Shown: positions 47,601 through 56,312, counted from the stretch's first letter. The stretch is 64,000 bases of DNA from Pirellulales bacterium (GCA_022841705.1 JALHQZ010000004.1:62001-126000); one strand, 5' to 3'. The notes: generated by a model not told the origin, from the sequence alone. Numbers and translations are program-made.

Positions 47601-48281
47601 GAGCCGCACGGGTCGCTCGGCGGCCCGCGATTCGAAGTATGCAAACCGCTCCTGCCGCTTTTGCAATTCGGGCGCATCCTGGGTAAGAATTGCTTCCAGT
47701 TCTTCCAGGCTCGTGTTCTCTTTGGGCCACGTCAGCGCTTCTTCCCCCAGCGATTTCCGCCGCGCGAGGTCCGCCATATGTTTCGGCCGATCGAACTGGT
47801 TCTTCCGCCGGCGGTAGACATCGGCGAGCGCTTCTTCAATCGCCAGCAGTGCTTTGAGCGTCACCTGCGATTCGGCCGTGATGGAGCTCTTGGCCACTTC
47901 ATCGAGCGGCAACTGGGGCAGTTGTTCGAGCGAATGTGTCAACGCTTGCCGACAGCGCGCGACATCGGTCATTGCTTGGTCGTACTTCTTGCGCAGCTCT
48001 TCATCGAACGGCGTGGTCGGCGTCGGCTCGCTGCGCTCGTAATCCTGCTGGGTGAACTCAAGCAGCTCTTGGCCGAGTTGGTGAAAGCTCTCCTTGGCGT
48101 CGAACTCCGGCGATTGCGTAGCGGGTGGCGACGGAGATGCAACGACCGGCCCGGAAGTTGGCTGGGCAACAGGAGCCGAAGCCGCGGGAGCAAGCTCGGG
48201 CTGCGCACGGAGCGGCGCCGTGAATGCGAGAACTGCAAGCAGCGCAACGGCCAGCGTGGCAAAAGAATGGCGAATCAACAT
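44694..48281 (-). CDS. Large MscS-family mechanosensitive channel (MscK-like)
   Basis: 1195 residues. Signal peptide MLIRHSFATLAVALLAVLAFTAPLRAQ, a periplasmic helical region of about 500 residues rich in Glu, Arg, Gln and Leu (coiled coil, e.g. LELQLVALDAEQQLISTGAELLQLQRDV), then about 10 membrane helices from residue 560, and the MscS domain near 940-1130: GLGFGLQEIFANFVSGIILLFERPIRIGDIITLGDKTGVVNRI, the pore-helix and beta domain. The size and layout fit MscK/KefA, which opens under osmotic stress. The C-terminal tail is short and charged. No partner gene is near; the opposite strand is a long shadow frame. Confidence 0.93.
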   Translation of the reverse strand: MLIRHSFATLAVALLAVLAFTAPLRAQPELAPAASAPVAQPTSGPVVASPSPPATQSPEFDAKESFHQLGQELLEFTQQDYERSEPTPTTPFDEELRKKYDQAMTDVARCRQALTHSLEQLPQLPLDEVAKSSITAESQVTLKALLAIEEALADVYRRRKNQFDRPKHMADLARRKSLGEEALTWPKENTSLEELEAILTQDAPELQKRQERFAYFESRAAERPVRLGKIPQELAAARAAQRELEETIEPPAGEPQELTVTKRNSRSAQRRALELQLVALDAEQQLISTGAELLQLQRDVAARELQLHQAYHEKLRERINATRLAEANRAAESAQEKAKAAEVTRPEALVALAQRNAELAQRRAELVEQLAQTDEQLSARKAEFLRLSADFETSQSRADELSEQAGQLLRRKWDDLPDLRELRRLVAKRQSTRQSLIFAQYEVQDRRNTLGEITDETARTLAQLPPMQREVWRHEVETLLGDQRKLLDELNSNYTNYVLALISLDAEEEKIIDETENFNEFITGRVLWVRSCLPLQVADLRPATDAIRWATDAGNWRDVGRSLGDRVRASTGKTMLVGLVVIVLIVTQRKTRHRLRAAGDEASKRSCVRFRPTLIAVWDTLLIAAPWPLLVWLAGWLLDSPFVESEFVRALSAAFRNTAACFFLLEVARHVCRAGGVAEKHFAWPETVLRRARYQLRWLISMGLPLTLLAIGLDAQSQPLWSSSLGRMAFIAVQLLLAWSVYRVLGELKNAPRPANHTKSASELLRPFWTPLASSAPLALALVAGVGYYYTAMRLSAPMIQTAALLLAVAMVGGLLTRWVLINRRKLAREQARQRRAQLAAAAAEQDVEGAVAAVEVLDEAVDLNALSEQTRKLLGAILLGVGAAGVWFVWRDLLPAFDYLGAGYVTGAGLTWSRVICAIAVVVITYVCVRDVPALLELVVLQHLPIDSGARYAITTIGRYLLVALGVYFTGRQMQFDWRSTQWLLAAMGVGLGFGLQEIFANFVSGIILLFERPIRIGDIITLGDKTGVVNRIRIRATTIVDSDRKEYVVPNKDLVTERLLNWTLSDQVNRVVVNVGVAYGVDTTLACEILRQVALDHPVVLRDPAPTATFEGFGDSTLNLVLRCYLPNLDHRLGVIHDLHTEVDHRFQEAGIEIAFPQRDLNIRTLPDAVRLPFNRPHKPTLRATGTHDAGEE

Positions 48282-48441
48282 CGTGCGGCCTCCGTGCCGG
48301 CAAACGCGGTACGCAGGCGACTGCCGTTAGCAGCCGCCTGCGCGTGAGCTTTTCGCTTTCAAGCGCGACGCATCCTTGCTTCGCGTGCGGACCGCGTGGC
48401 GGTCCGGCTATTGAAACCTCATGAAACTATTGGACTTGAAA

Positions 48442-49218
48442 CTATTGAACTATGCCCAAGAGTTCGATCGTGAACAGCAAATCTTGGTCGGGGCCAATCG
48501 GTCCGCCCGGAGTGCCACGCTTCCCGTAGGCGATTGCGCTGGGGAGATACACTTCCCACTTCTCGCCAACGCTCATCATTTGCAACGCTTCGGTCCAACC
48601 GGGGATCACTTGGTTCACGGGGAACTGCGCTGGTTCGCCACGCTTGTAGGAACTATCGAAGACTTCGCCATTCGGCAGTTTCCCGTCGTAATGGCACGCG
48701 ACAACGCTCCGCCCGGTGGGCTTCGGGCCGTTGCCTTTCTTCACCACGCGATAACGCAGACCGCTGTCGGTCGTTTGCACGCTAGGGTCTTGCTTTTGAA
48801 CAGCCGCCAGGAAGGCGACTTGCCAATCCTCGGCGGGGGCGGCATCTTTTGCGTTGGCGGCCATTTCAGCTTGGGCTTTCTGTTGCTGTTGTTGCATGAA
48901 CTGCTGAATCCGGGCGACGGTGGCTTGGATTTGCGGTTCGGTAAGTTGGGGTTGGGCGCCCTGCAGGGCGTCGTTGATGCCGGCCATCAGACCGTTAATG
49001 TCCAGCTCCAGGCCATCGCTTTTCAGTTGCGCGCCGAGATTCAGACCAACCACGTAGCTGTTCTGTCCCACCTCAGTCGCCAGCGGACCTTGAGCCCCTG
49101 CTTGACCTGCCGGGACCTGAGTCGCCGCGGCCGGCGGGGCCGGCAAATTATCCTGGGCATGGGCGCCGGCGGCCAACACGGTCAGCGCCATCAGCGACCC
49201 GAAAAAACGAGAGTTCAT
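48442..49218 (-). CDS. Exported FKBP-type peptidyl-prolyl isomerase
   Basis: 258 residues from ATG 49218. Signal peptide MNSRFFGSLMALTVLAAGAHAQ. An N-terminal dimerisation/chaperone-like helical part (SYVVGLNLGAQLKSDGLELDINGLMAGINDAL, ATVARIQQFMQQQQQKAQAEM) precedes the FKBP domain (GLRYRVVKKGNGPKPTGRSVVACHYDGKLPNGEVFDSSYKRGEPAQFPVNQVIPGWTEALQMMSVGEKWEVYLPSAIAYGKRGTPGGPIGPDQDLLFTIELL). This matches FkpA/Mip proteins, periplasmic proline isomerases that help folding. The frame upstream to 49290 lacks signal-peptide logic. It runs divergently from the next gene. Confidence 0.92.
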   Translation of the reverse strand: MNSRFFGSLMALTVLAAGAHAQDNLPAPPAAATQVPAGQAGAQGPLATEVGQNSYVVGLNLGAQLKSDGLELDINGLMAGINDALQGAQPQLTEPQIQATVARIQQFMQQQQQKAQAEMAANAKDAAPAEDWQVAFLAAVQKQDPSVQTTDSGLRYRVVKKGNGPKPTGRSVVACHYDGKLPNGEVFDSSYKRGEPAQFPVNQVIPGWTEALQMMSVGEKWEVYLPSAIAYGKRGTPGGPIGPDQDLLFTIELLGIVQ

Positions 49219-49438
49219 CGACAATTTTTCCTTGTCAGGGGAAGTGAGCACCACGGCGGGCGAAAACTGCGGGGAAAAACGCTCCGCCAAACCAAGTGCC
49301 TTAGCCTATCACAATTCGGCGCCGCCAGAAACGCCGAAGCGAACTGAAAAGCGGCGGAAATGTGGCGATTCTCGGTTCGATCCCGTATATTGGGGAGAGG
49401 GTTTTGGACCAGAGTCGCTCGTCTCGTTAGTGCTAGCA

Positions 49439-50500
49439 ATGCGTTTGGTTGGGATAACTTGTCGGAACGGGCGATTCCGCGGCGGTTTCACACTGGTGGA
49501 ACTGCTGGTGGTAATCGCCGTGATCGGCGTGTTGGTTTCGCTGCTGCTCCCGGCCGTGCAGGCGGCACGCGAATCGGCCCGGCGGATGCAGTGCCAGAAC
49601 CAAGTGAAGCAAATCGCGCTGGCGATTCACAATTACGAGAGCCACGCCAAGAAATTGCCTGCGGCGGGTTCGTTCGCGCCACCGGCCGAAGCGGTGAGCT
49701 TTTCCTACGCCGACTGGCGGGTGAACCTGCGCAGCGGCACGAACTTTAGTTGGCTGGTCGAAATTCTTCCCCAGCTCGAAGAGAGCGCGCTCCGCGACTC
49801 GCTCGATCGCAAGCAGCACATCACCGCGTCGCCAGCGGAGTCACTTGCAGCGCAACCCGCCACGCTGTTGTGTCCCAGTGACGAATCGCGTGGGCGGATG
49901 TTTCAATCGGCCGATACATTTGGCGTTGGCCCTGCGCGCTTCGGCAAGGGAAACTACGCGGCCTACACCAATCCGTTCCATGTTGATAGTTATTATCGCT
50001 CAGGACCAATCGCGCTGTACGGTATGAAACTGGGCAAAGCGACTGATGGCGCGTCGAAGACGATGATGGTGGCCGAAGTCCGCACCCGTGACCACGAGCA
50101 AGACCAGCGCGGCGCCTGGATGCTACCGTGGGCCGCTTCGTCACTGCTGGCGATGGACCTTCATCCTACATATTACGGCAAAGCGACCGAAGAAGAAGCG
50201 AACGCGCTTTCATTTGGACCCGACACCCGCTCGCTCGGCTTCACGCAAACGCCCAACAGCGCGATGCCCGATGTGCTGTACGAGTGCCCCGACTTGGCTG
50301 GCGCCCAGTTTGAAGCGCTGCCGTGCAACAGCGCATTTTACGGTTACATTTCGGCGGCGCCACGCAGCATGCATGTCGGCGGCGTAAATTTTGCGTTCCT
50401 CGATGGCCATGTCACCTTCTTGCCGAACGAGATCGACGAGCTGACCATGCACTATTTGATCTCGGTCGCCGATGGCGAAGTGGTGGAAGGTTCGTTCTAA
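49439..50500 (+). CDS. DUF1559 prepilin-type protein
   Basis: 353 residues from ATG 49439 (MRLVGITCRNGRFRGGFTLVELLVVIAVIG). Prepilin leader, then the helix and AVQAARESARRMQCQNQVKQIALAIHNYESHAKKLPA. C-terminal H-x9-DG segment: SMHVGGVNFAFLDGHVTFLPNEI. The leader before the G-F cleavage point is longer than in the other two copies. The next gene starts 18 bases after the stop. The open frame to 49232 overlaps the FKBP start region and is rejected. Confidence 0.9.
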   Translation: MRLVGITCRNGRFRGGFTLVELLVVIAVIGVLVSLLLPAVQAARESARRMQCQNQVKQIALAIHNYESHAKKLPAAGSFAPPAEAVSFSYADWRVNLRSGTNFSWLVEILPQLEESALRDSLDRKQHITASPAESLAAQPATLLCPSDESRGRMFQSADTFGVGPARFGKGNYAAYTNPFHVDSYYRSGPIALYGMKLGKATDGASKTMMVAEVRTRDHEQDQRGAWMLPWAASSLLAMDLHPTYYGKATEEEANALSFGPDTRSLGFTQTPNSAMPDVLYECPDLAGAQFEALPCNSAFYGYISAAPRSMHVGGVNFAFLDGHVTFLPNEIDELTMHYLISVADGEVVEGSF

Positions 50501-50518
50501 AACCCTCGCGCGGTACGC

Positions 50519-50893
50519 ATGGCACTGAAGCCGACTGAGCCCACAGAATGGACGAACCGCGCGGCTGCGTGGGGACCGTGGCTCCTACTGGTGACGGGGC
50601 TCGCGCTGACCGCTACGGGCCTCGGTTGGCAATGGCTTTCACCCCCCAGCGCGTACTGGCCCGAAGAAAAGGCCGAAGCGTTCGCCGAAGCGACCGCCTC
50701 GGCGCACTCCGCCACCATCCACGGTACGCCCAGTGAACTGCAAACCGCCCGCACGCGCTACATGGTACTGCGGGATGAGCTTGAAGCCGCCCGCCACCGG
50801 CGCGAAACCTGGGGCCGTTCGCTGGCGATCGGCGGCGTGCTGATGGCGGGAACGGGGGCGTGGCTCTTGCGGCGTTCAGGCGATGACCGTTAG
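50519..50893 (+). CDS. Two-helix membrane protein (124 aa)
   Basis: 124 residues from ATG 50519. WGPWLLLVTGLALTATGLGWQWL (about 20-42) and SLAIGGVLMAGTGAWLLRRSG (about 100-120) are membrane helices around an acidic/basic cytoplasmic or periplasmic helix (EEKAEAFAEATASAHSATIH, ARTRYMVLRDELEAARHRRE). It follows the DUF1559 gene closely, so it may share its transcript. No family recognised. Confidence 0.62.
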   Translation: MALKPTEPTEWTNRAAAWGPWLLLVTGLALTATGLGWQWLSPPSAYWPEEKAEAFAEATASAHSATIHGTPSELQTARTRYMVLRDELEAARHRRETWGRSLAIGGVLMAGTGAWLLRRSGDDR

Positions 50894-50919
50894 CAACAAC
50901 CGCTCGACCAGAAAGTGCA

Positions 50920-50990
50920 TTGGTCATTTCGGCTTGGTCATTGGTCATTCGAATACCCAGTGACCAAGCCGAAATGACCAATGACGGAAG
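50920..50990. repeat. Inverted repeat (ATTGGTCATTTCGGCTTGGTC)
   Basis: CATTGGTCATTTCGGCTTGGTC at 50919 onward and its reverse complement GACCAAGCCGAAATGACCAATG ending about 50982 form a 22-bp stem with a 20-nt loop that itself has TTGGTCATT. Possible terminator for the preceding pair or REP. Confidence 0.85.
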
Positions 50991-51118
50991 ATCAGGCGGT
51001 TTCCTGCCTAATTTCGCCCGCACGCCTTACCCAGTCTGCCTAGGCGCTTCTCGCCAAAACGGGGATGATGGTCGGTTTACCCCCAACTTTGCTAGCTCCG
51101 TACGGCAATTTCCCGCCT

Positions 51119-52030
51119 ATGTCTTCCTACAATCTCACGCACCTCAAGCAGCTTGAAGCGGAAAGCATCCACATCATTCGCGAGGTGGTCGCCGAGTTCG
51201 ACAAGCCGGTGATGCTGTTCTCCATCGGCAAAGATTCGTGTGTGATGCTGCACCTGGCGCGCAAGGCGTTCTACCCCGCCAAGCCGCCGTTTCCGCTGCT
51301 GTTGGTGGACACCACCTGGAACTTTCAAAGCATGTACGAGTTCCGCGACCGGCACATCGTCGGCGAGCTCGGCATGGAGTGCCTGGTGCATATCAATGAA
51401 GAGGGCCTGAAGAGCGGCATCACACCGTTTAGCGCCGGCAGCAAAACGTTCACCGAAGTGATGAACCTCGGCGCCCTCCGGCAAGCGCTCGACAAGTACA
51501 AGTTCGACGCCGCGTTCGGTGGCGGCCGACGGGATGAAGAGAAGGCCCGCGCGAAAGAACGGGTCTACTCGTTCCGCAATAAGGACCATGGCTGGGAACC
51601 AAAAAACCAACGGCCCGAGTTGTGGAACATTTACAATGGCATGGTAAACAAGGGCGAACAGATTCGCGCGTTTCCGCTCTCCAACTGGACGGAGCTCGAC
51701 ATTTGGCAGTACATCCATTTGGAACAGATCCAAATCGTGCCGATCTACTTCGCCGAAGAGCGAGAAGTGGTGCAGTTCGAAGGAAACTGGATCGCCGTGG
51801 ATGACGACCGCATGCCGAAGGAACTGCGCAAACAAGCCGTGCCCAAGTGGGTCCGCTTCCGCACCCTGGGCGATTACCCCTTGAGCGGCGCAACGTTCTC
51901 GCAGGCTCGCACACTGCCGGAAATCATCCAAGAAATGCTGCTGGCGACCCGCAGCGAACGCGAGGGCCGGACGATCGACCGTGATCCCGGGGCGAGCATG
52001 GAGGACAAGAAGCGCCGGGGGTACTACTGA
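51119..52030 (+). CDS. cysD: Sulfate adenylyltransferase small subunit CysD
   Basis: 303 residues from ATG 51119 (MSSYNLTHLKQLEAESIHIIREV). Adenylation loop SIGKDSCVMLHLARKAFYP, DTTWNFQSMYEFRDRH, AAFGGGRRDEEKARAKERVYSFRNKDHGWEPKNQRPELWN, and NWTELDIWQYIHLE. With CysN it makes adenosine 5'-phosphosulfate from sulfate and ATP in the cytoplasm. The partner gene follows after 800 bases, separated by a toxin-antitoxin pair. Upstream start candidates lie in non-conserved sequence. Confidence 0.96.
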   Translation: MSSYNLTHLKQLEAESIHIIREVVAEFDKPVMLFSIGKDSCVMLHLARKAFYPAKPPFPLLLVDTTWNFQSMYEFRDRHIVGELGMECLVHINEEGLKSGITPFSAGSKTFTEVMNLGALRQALDKYKFDAAFGGGRRDEEKARAKERVYSFRNKDHGWEPKNQRPELWNIYNGMVNKGEQIRAFPLSNWTELDIWQYIHLEQIQIVPIYFAEEREVVQFEGNWIAVDDDRMPKELRKQAVPKWVRFRTLGDYPLSGATFSQARTLPEIIQEMLLATRSEREGRTIDRDPGASMEDKKRRGYY

Positions 52031-52046
52031 TCGAGGAAATAATGTC

Positions 52047-52382
52047 ATGAATAAGACTTCACACCAACACATTGAACTGCGGCCCAGCGATACGCACGGT
52101 GAGTTGCCGTACATCGTGGGAACTAGGTTGCGCGTGCTGGATATTTACGTTTGGCACGTGCTGCAAGGAATGACTGCGAACGAGATTGTCGATCAACACC
52201 CGCAACTTACGATGGCCGATGTGTACGCTGCGATGACCTATTACTGGGATCATCGCGAAGAAGTACAGGAGCAACTGCGGCGAGCCAAAGAAGTTGCGGA
52301 GGCGAATCGACCTGCCGGGCGCTCGTTAACCTTGCCACTTCCTGGAACGATCGCAACCGATGTCAATCCGGTTTCATCTTGA
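52047..52382 (+). CDS. DUF433-type antitoxin
   Basis: 111 residues from ATG 52047, only 17 bases after the cysD stop. DUF433 motif: YIVGTRLRVLDIYVWHVLQGMTANEIVDQHPQLTMADVYAAMTYYWDHREEVQEQL (helix-turn-helix-like, with the G-T-R-L and ADVYAAL-type positions). It is the usual partner of the DUF5615 toxin, with which it overlaps by 23 nt. The C-terminal end is Pro-rich and specific. Likely binds DNA and toxin. Confidence 0.85.
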   Translation: MNKTSHQHIELRPSDTHGELPYIVGTRLRVLDIYVWHVLQGMTANEIVDQHPQLTMADVYAAMTYYWDHREEVQEQLRRAKEVAEANRPAGRSLTLPLPGTIATDVNPVSS

Positions 52383-52689
52383 TGAACACATCGCACTCGC
52401 CGTCGCCAATGGACTTCGGCGACAAGGCCTTGATGTCACCACCAGCCATGAAGCGGGGCTCGTCGGGCATGACGATCACGAACAATTAGCATTCGCCATC
52501 GCCGAAGGGCGAGTCCTCGTGACCAATGATCATCACTTCACCATCCCCGAACGACATTCGCCGCCCCACGCCGGCATTTGTTATTGTCATCCCGACAAAT
52601 ACACAACTCGACAACTGCTCGAAGTGCTCGTGGTCGTCGCAGAATGCCTCTCATCCGAGGAGATGAAAGACCGGTTAGAGTACCTTTGA
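52360..52689 (+). CDS. DUF5615 PIN-like toxin
   Basis: 109 residues, MSIRFHLDEHIALAVANGLRRQG. The PIN-like pattern is F-H-L-D-E-H near residue 5, GHDDHEQLAFAIAEGRVLVTNDHHFTI near 36-62, typical of DUF5615, a small relative of PIN nucleases. Overlap with the DUF433 gene supports a coupled toxin-antitoxin pair. It sits within the cysD-cysNC operon, so its transcription probably follows sulfate assimilation. Catalytic acids are present. Confidence 0.85.
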   Translation: MSIRFHLDEHIALAVANGLRRQGLDVTTSHEAGLVGHDDHEQLAFAIAEGRVLVTNDHHFTIPERHSPPHAGICYCHPDKYTTRQLLEVLVVVAECLSSEEMKDRLEYL

Positions 52690-52836
52690 AACCGAACACC
52701 CACCCGCCACAAAACATTCTCGAACTGAAAGCAGGAGATAGAGACCAATTCGAGTTGAGGAGTTGAAGCAATCATCAACTGCTTTATTCCCCCATCTCCA
52801 ACTTTATCCCCCTTATCTCCCAAAACATAACCGACT

Positions 52837-54765
52837 ATGTCCCATAAATCCGAACTCATCGCCACCGACATTCACGCTTACCTCAAGGAGCATGAGCGCA
52901 AGGAGATGCTGCGGTTCCTCACCTGCGGCAGCGTGGACGATGGCAAGAGCACGCTCATCGGGCGGCTGTTGTTTGACGCCAAGATGGTGTACGAGGACCA
53001 ACTCGCGGCGCTGGAGGTTGACTCCAAGCGCTTCGGCACCACGGGTGGGGCGTTCGATCCCGCGCTCTTGACCGATGGACTCAAAGCGGAGCGCGAGCAG
53101 GGGATCACCATCGACGTGGCGTACCGCTATTTCTCCACCCAGAAGCGCAAGTTCATCATCGCCGACTGCCCCGGGCACGAGCAGTACACGCGCAACATGG
53201 CCACCGGGGCGAGCACCTGTGACCTCGCCATCATCCTCATCGATGCCCGCTACGGTGTGCAAACGCAAACCAAGCGGCATTCGTTCATCGTCTCGCTACT
53301 GGGCATCAAGCACGTGCTGGTGGCGATCAACAAGATGGACCTGGTGAACTACTCGCAAGAACGGTTCGACGAAATCCGCGAGCAGTACAAAGAGTTCGCC
53401 ACCCGGCTCGACATGGTCGATCAGCATTTCATTCCGATCGCCGCGCTGCATGGTGAGAACCTGATCGAAAAGAGCGAGCACATGCCGTGGTACGAAGGCT
53501 CCACGCTTATGCACCATTTAGAGAATGTGCATATCGCCAGCGACCGCAACCTCATCGACTTCCGGTTCCCGGTGCAGTTCGTCAATCGGCCGAACCTCAA
53601 CTTCCGCGGCTTCTGCGGCACGGTCGCCTCGGGCCGCGTCGCCAAGGGGGATGAGATCATGACGCTCCCCTCGAAGAAGCGGAGCCGCGTGAAGTCGATC
53701 GTCACCTTCGATGGCGAGCTCACCGAAGCCTTCGCCCCGCAAGCGGTCACGCTAACGCTCGAAGATGAAATCGACATCAGCCGCGGCGACATGATCGTGC
53801 GGCCCGACAATCTGCCGAACATCACGCAGAGCTTCGAGGCGACCGTGGTGTGGATGAGCGAAGAACCACTCACCCCCGGCAAAGAGTACTGGTTCAAGCA
53901 GACGACCAAAACGGCCAGCGGCCGGATCAACACGCTGCGGCACCAGATTGATGTCAACACGCTGCACCGCAAACCGTCGGCCACGCTGGGCCTCAACGAG
54001 ATCGGCCGCTGCCAGGTGAAACTCAACCAACCGCTGAGCGTGGATGGCTATCGCCGCAACCGCTCGACGGGTGGGTTCATTATCATCGATCGGCTGAGCA
54101 ACGTGACCGTTGGCGCCGGGATGATTTTGGAAAGCACCAGCGCCGATGCTTCCGATCATTGGCGTGACGAAGCGACGACAAATTTGCAAGAGCGTCATAG
54201 CGCCGTGACCGCTGAAGAGCGCTCGGCCCGCTACGGCCAGCAGCCGGTGACGCTGTTGTTCACTGGCCTGGCGAACTCTGGCAAGTCAAGCATCGCCAAT
54301 GCCGTCGAGCGTAAACTGTTCGACCAAGGTCGCGCGACGGCGGTCTTACATGGGCAAAGCATGCGGAAGGGCTTGAGCCGCGACTTGGGTTTTTCGGTCG
54401 ATGACCGGAGCGAAAATCTGCGCCGCGCGGCGGAAGTTGCCAAGCTCTTCAACGACGCCGGGCTGATTGTACTCGCCGCGCTGGTGGCGCCGCACGAAGC
54501 GGTCCGGCAGAAGGCGGCCGAGGTCGTTGGCCGCGAGCGATTCTTAGTCGTACACGTTTCAGCGCCAGTCGAATACTGCCGCAAGCAGGATAAAGAAGGC
54601 GTGTACGCAAAAGCCGACTCCGGTGAGATCGCCGCGTTCCCCGGCGTCACGGGCGACTATGAAGCGCCTGTGAAACCAGACCTCGTGTTGCCGACGCATG
54701 AGCTTAGCCAAGCGGAGTGCGTCGAGCGGGTGCTGAAGCTCTTGCGGGAGCGTGAGATCGTGTAG
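52837..54765 (+). CDS. cysNC: Bifunctional sulfate adenylyltransferase subunit 1 / APS kinase (CysNC)
   Basis: 642 residues. GTPase CysN part: GSVDDGKSTL at 31-40, DCPGHEQY at 110-117, NKMD near 167, then two beta-barrel domains. The C-terminal APS kinase part has the P-loop GLANSGKSS at 477-485. The usual LDGDNVR loop is replaced by LHGQSMR (505-510), so the two Asp residues that bind Mg and the substrate are missing; yet RDLGFSVDDRSENLRR and GVYAKADSGEIAAFPGVTGDYEAP are well kept. Kinase activity is therefore uncertain. CysN with CysD makes APS; the GTPase drives the reaction. The toxin-antitoxin pair is inserted between the two genes. Confidence 0.95.
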   Translation: MSHKSELIATDIHAYLKEHERKEMLRFLTCGSVDDGKSTLIGRLLFDAKMVYEDQLAALEVDSKRFGTTGGAFDPALLTDGLKAEREQGITIDVAYRYFSTQKRKFIIADCPGHEQYTRNMATGASTCDLAIILIDARYGVQTQTKRHSFIVSLLGIKHVLVAINKMDLVNYSQERFDEIREQYKEFATRLDMVDQHFIPIAALHGENLIEKSEHMPWYEGSTLMHHLENVHIASDRNLIDFRFPVQFVNRPNLNFRGFCGTVASGRVAKGDEIMTLPSKKRSRVKSIVTFDGELTEAFAPQAVTLTLEDEIDISRGDMIVRPDNLPNITQSFEATVVWMSEEPLTPGKEYWFKQTTKTASGRINTLRHQIDVNTLHRKPSATLGLNEIGRCQVKLNQPLSVDGYRRNRSTGGFIIIDRLSNVTVGAGMILESTSADASDHWRDEATTNLQERHSAVTAEERSARYGQQPVTLLFTGLANSGKSSIANAVERKLFDQGRATAVLHGQSMRKGLSRDLGFSVDDRSENLRRAAEVAKLFNDAGLIVLAALVAPHEAVRQKAAEVVGRERFLVVHVSAPVEYCRKQDKEGVYAKADSGEIAAFPGVTGDYEAPVKPDLVLPTHELSQAECVERVLKLLREREIV

Positions 54766-54773
54766 CGCCAAAT

Positions 54774-56273
54774 CTAGAATCCGTACAGCGCCCCGAACTT
54801 CGTCCGCAGATGTCGCACCAGTGCATCGTGGCTCAGCGGCTTGCCGGTCACACGCTGCACGAGCTCGGCGGCGCTGTAGCGCTGGCCGACGCTGTGAATG
54901 TGCATGCGAAGCCACTCACGGAGCGGCATGAACTCGCCGCGGCGGAATTGGGCATTGAGATCGCCCAGGTCGCGCTGCGCTTGCTCGAAGAACTGCGCCG
55001 CGTACAAGTTACCCAGCGCGTACGTGGGGAAGTAACCGAACAGCCCCGCGCTCCAGTGGACATCTTGCAGCACGCCGTTGGCTGCCGAGGGCGGTTCGAT
55101 GCCCAAATACTGCCGGTACTTAGCGTTCCACGCGGCGGGCAACTCGGCGACCGGCAAGTCACCCGTCAGTAGTGCTTGCTCGAGTTCAAACCGCACAATG
55201 ACGTGCAAGTTGTAAGTCGCTTCATCACTCTCGGTGCGAATGAGTGACGGCTTCGATTCATTGATCGCGAAGTACCAATCGTCAAGCGACACATCACCCA
55301 GCGCCGTCGGGAATGCCGCTTGCGTTTGCGGATAGAAGTAATCCCAAAACGCCCGACTGCGGCCGACGAGGTTTTCCCACATTCGCGATTGCGATTCGTG
55401 GATGCCCAGCGAAATGGCTTCACCCGTCGGCAGACCGTAATGCTCGGCGGGCAGACCCTGATCGTAAATCCCGTGGCCCGCTTCGTGCAGGATGCTGAAG
55501 AGGCCCCCTTCAAACTGCTGTTCGTTGTAGCGCGTGGTGAGGCGGACATCGCGCGGACCCACGCCGGCGCAGAAGGGATGCGCGGTGGTGTCGAGTCGGC
55601 CGGCGCTAAAATCAAACCCAATCGCCGCAGCCGCAACTTGGCCGAACTTCGCTTGCGCATCGCGGGGATAGGTCCGCTGCAGAATATCGCTCGGCGCGCG
55701 GCGTTTGCTCTCGGCGATCGCTTGCACAACTGGCGTGAGTTGATCGCGCAGCGCCCCGAGCACGCGCGTGACGTTGGCAGTCGTTTCGCCTGGTTCAAAA
55801 TCATCGAGCAGCGGGTCGTACGGCGTGGCGTCGAACCCGTAAGCCGCCGCTTCGGCCCGCTTGAGCTCAATCATCTTCGCCAGATGCGGCTCGAACGACT
55901 TGAAATCGTCGGCTTTGCGCGCCGCTTCCCACGCATGTTGCGCGATGCTGCCGGTGCGAGTGAGCTCTTCAACGAGCGACTGCGGCAGCTTTTGCTTCTT
56001 GGCGAATTGCTTCGCGAGTTGCCGAATGACACAACCGCTGTCGCTCTGCGGATCAGCGGCGAGTGGACTTTCGGCTAGTTCGGCCAGCCACTGGCCCACC
56101 TGCGGCGCCGTGCGGCGTTGGTGAATCAGCCCGGCCAGATACGCCGACTGCTCGGCACGGTACTCGCCTCCCGCCGGCGGCATGTAAGTGCGCTCGTCCC
56201 ATTCGAGCACATTCAGCACCGATCCAAGAATCGCCGTTTCCCGCGTGTGGGACAATAGTTGCTCGTAACTCAT
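54774..56273 (-). CDS. Metallocarboxypeptidase M32 (Taq-type)
   Basis: 499 residues of the M32 family: TAILGSVLNVLEWDERTYMPPAG at the start, the zinc motif LHEAGHGIYDQGLP (H-E-x-x-H) with downstream Glu in SLGIHESQSRMWENLVGRS, and the C-terminal GQRYSAAELVQRVTGKPLS. M32 enzymes cut C-terminal residues from peptides in the cytoplasm. Start ATG 56273. Convergent with cysNC with 8 bases between stops, so transcription of the two faces each other. Confidence 0.93.
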   Translation of the reverse strand: MSYEQLLSHTRETAILGSVLNVLEWDERTYMPPAGGEYRAEQSAYLAGLIHQRRTAPQVGQWLAELAESPLAADPQSDSGCVIRQLAKQFAKKQKLPQSLVEELTRTGSIAQHAWEAARKADDFKSFEPHLAKMIELKRAEAAAYGFDATPYDPLLDDFEPGETTANVTRVLGALRDQLTPVVQAIAESKRRAPSDILQRTYPRDAQAKFGQVAAAAIGFDFSAGRLDTTAHPFCAGVGPRDVRLTTRYNEQQFEGGLFSILHEAGHGIYDQGLPAEHYGLPTGEAISLGIHESQSRMWENLVGRSRAFWDYFYPQTQAAFPTALGDVSLDDWYFAINESKPSLIRTESDEATYNLHVIVRFELEQALLTGDLPVAELPAAWNAKYRQYLGIEPPSAANGVLQDVHWSAGLFGYFPTYALGNLYAAQFFEQAQRDLGDLNAQFRRGEFMPLREWLRMHIHSVGQRYSAAELVQRVTGKPLSHDALVRHLRTKFGALYGF

Positions 56274-56312
56274 TTCGCCAAGTTACCGCCAAAATCGTTG
56301 CGCCGCAACTTT

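Noticed and set aside
44832..48347. 1171-residue frame antisense to the MscS gene
   Set aside because: Composition of Arg, Gln and His without fold pattern; shadow of a third-position-GC-rich gene.
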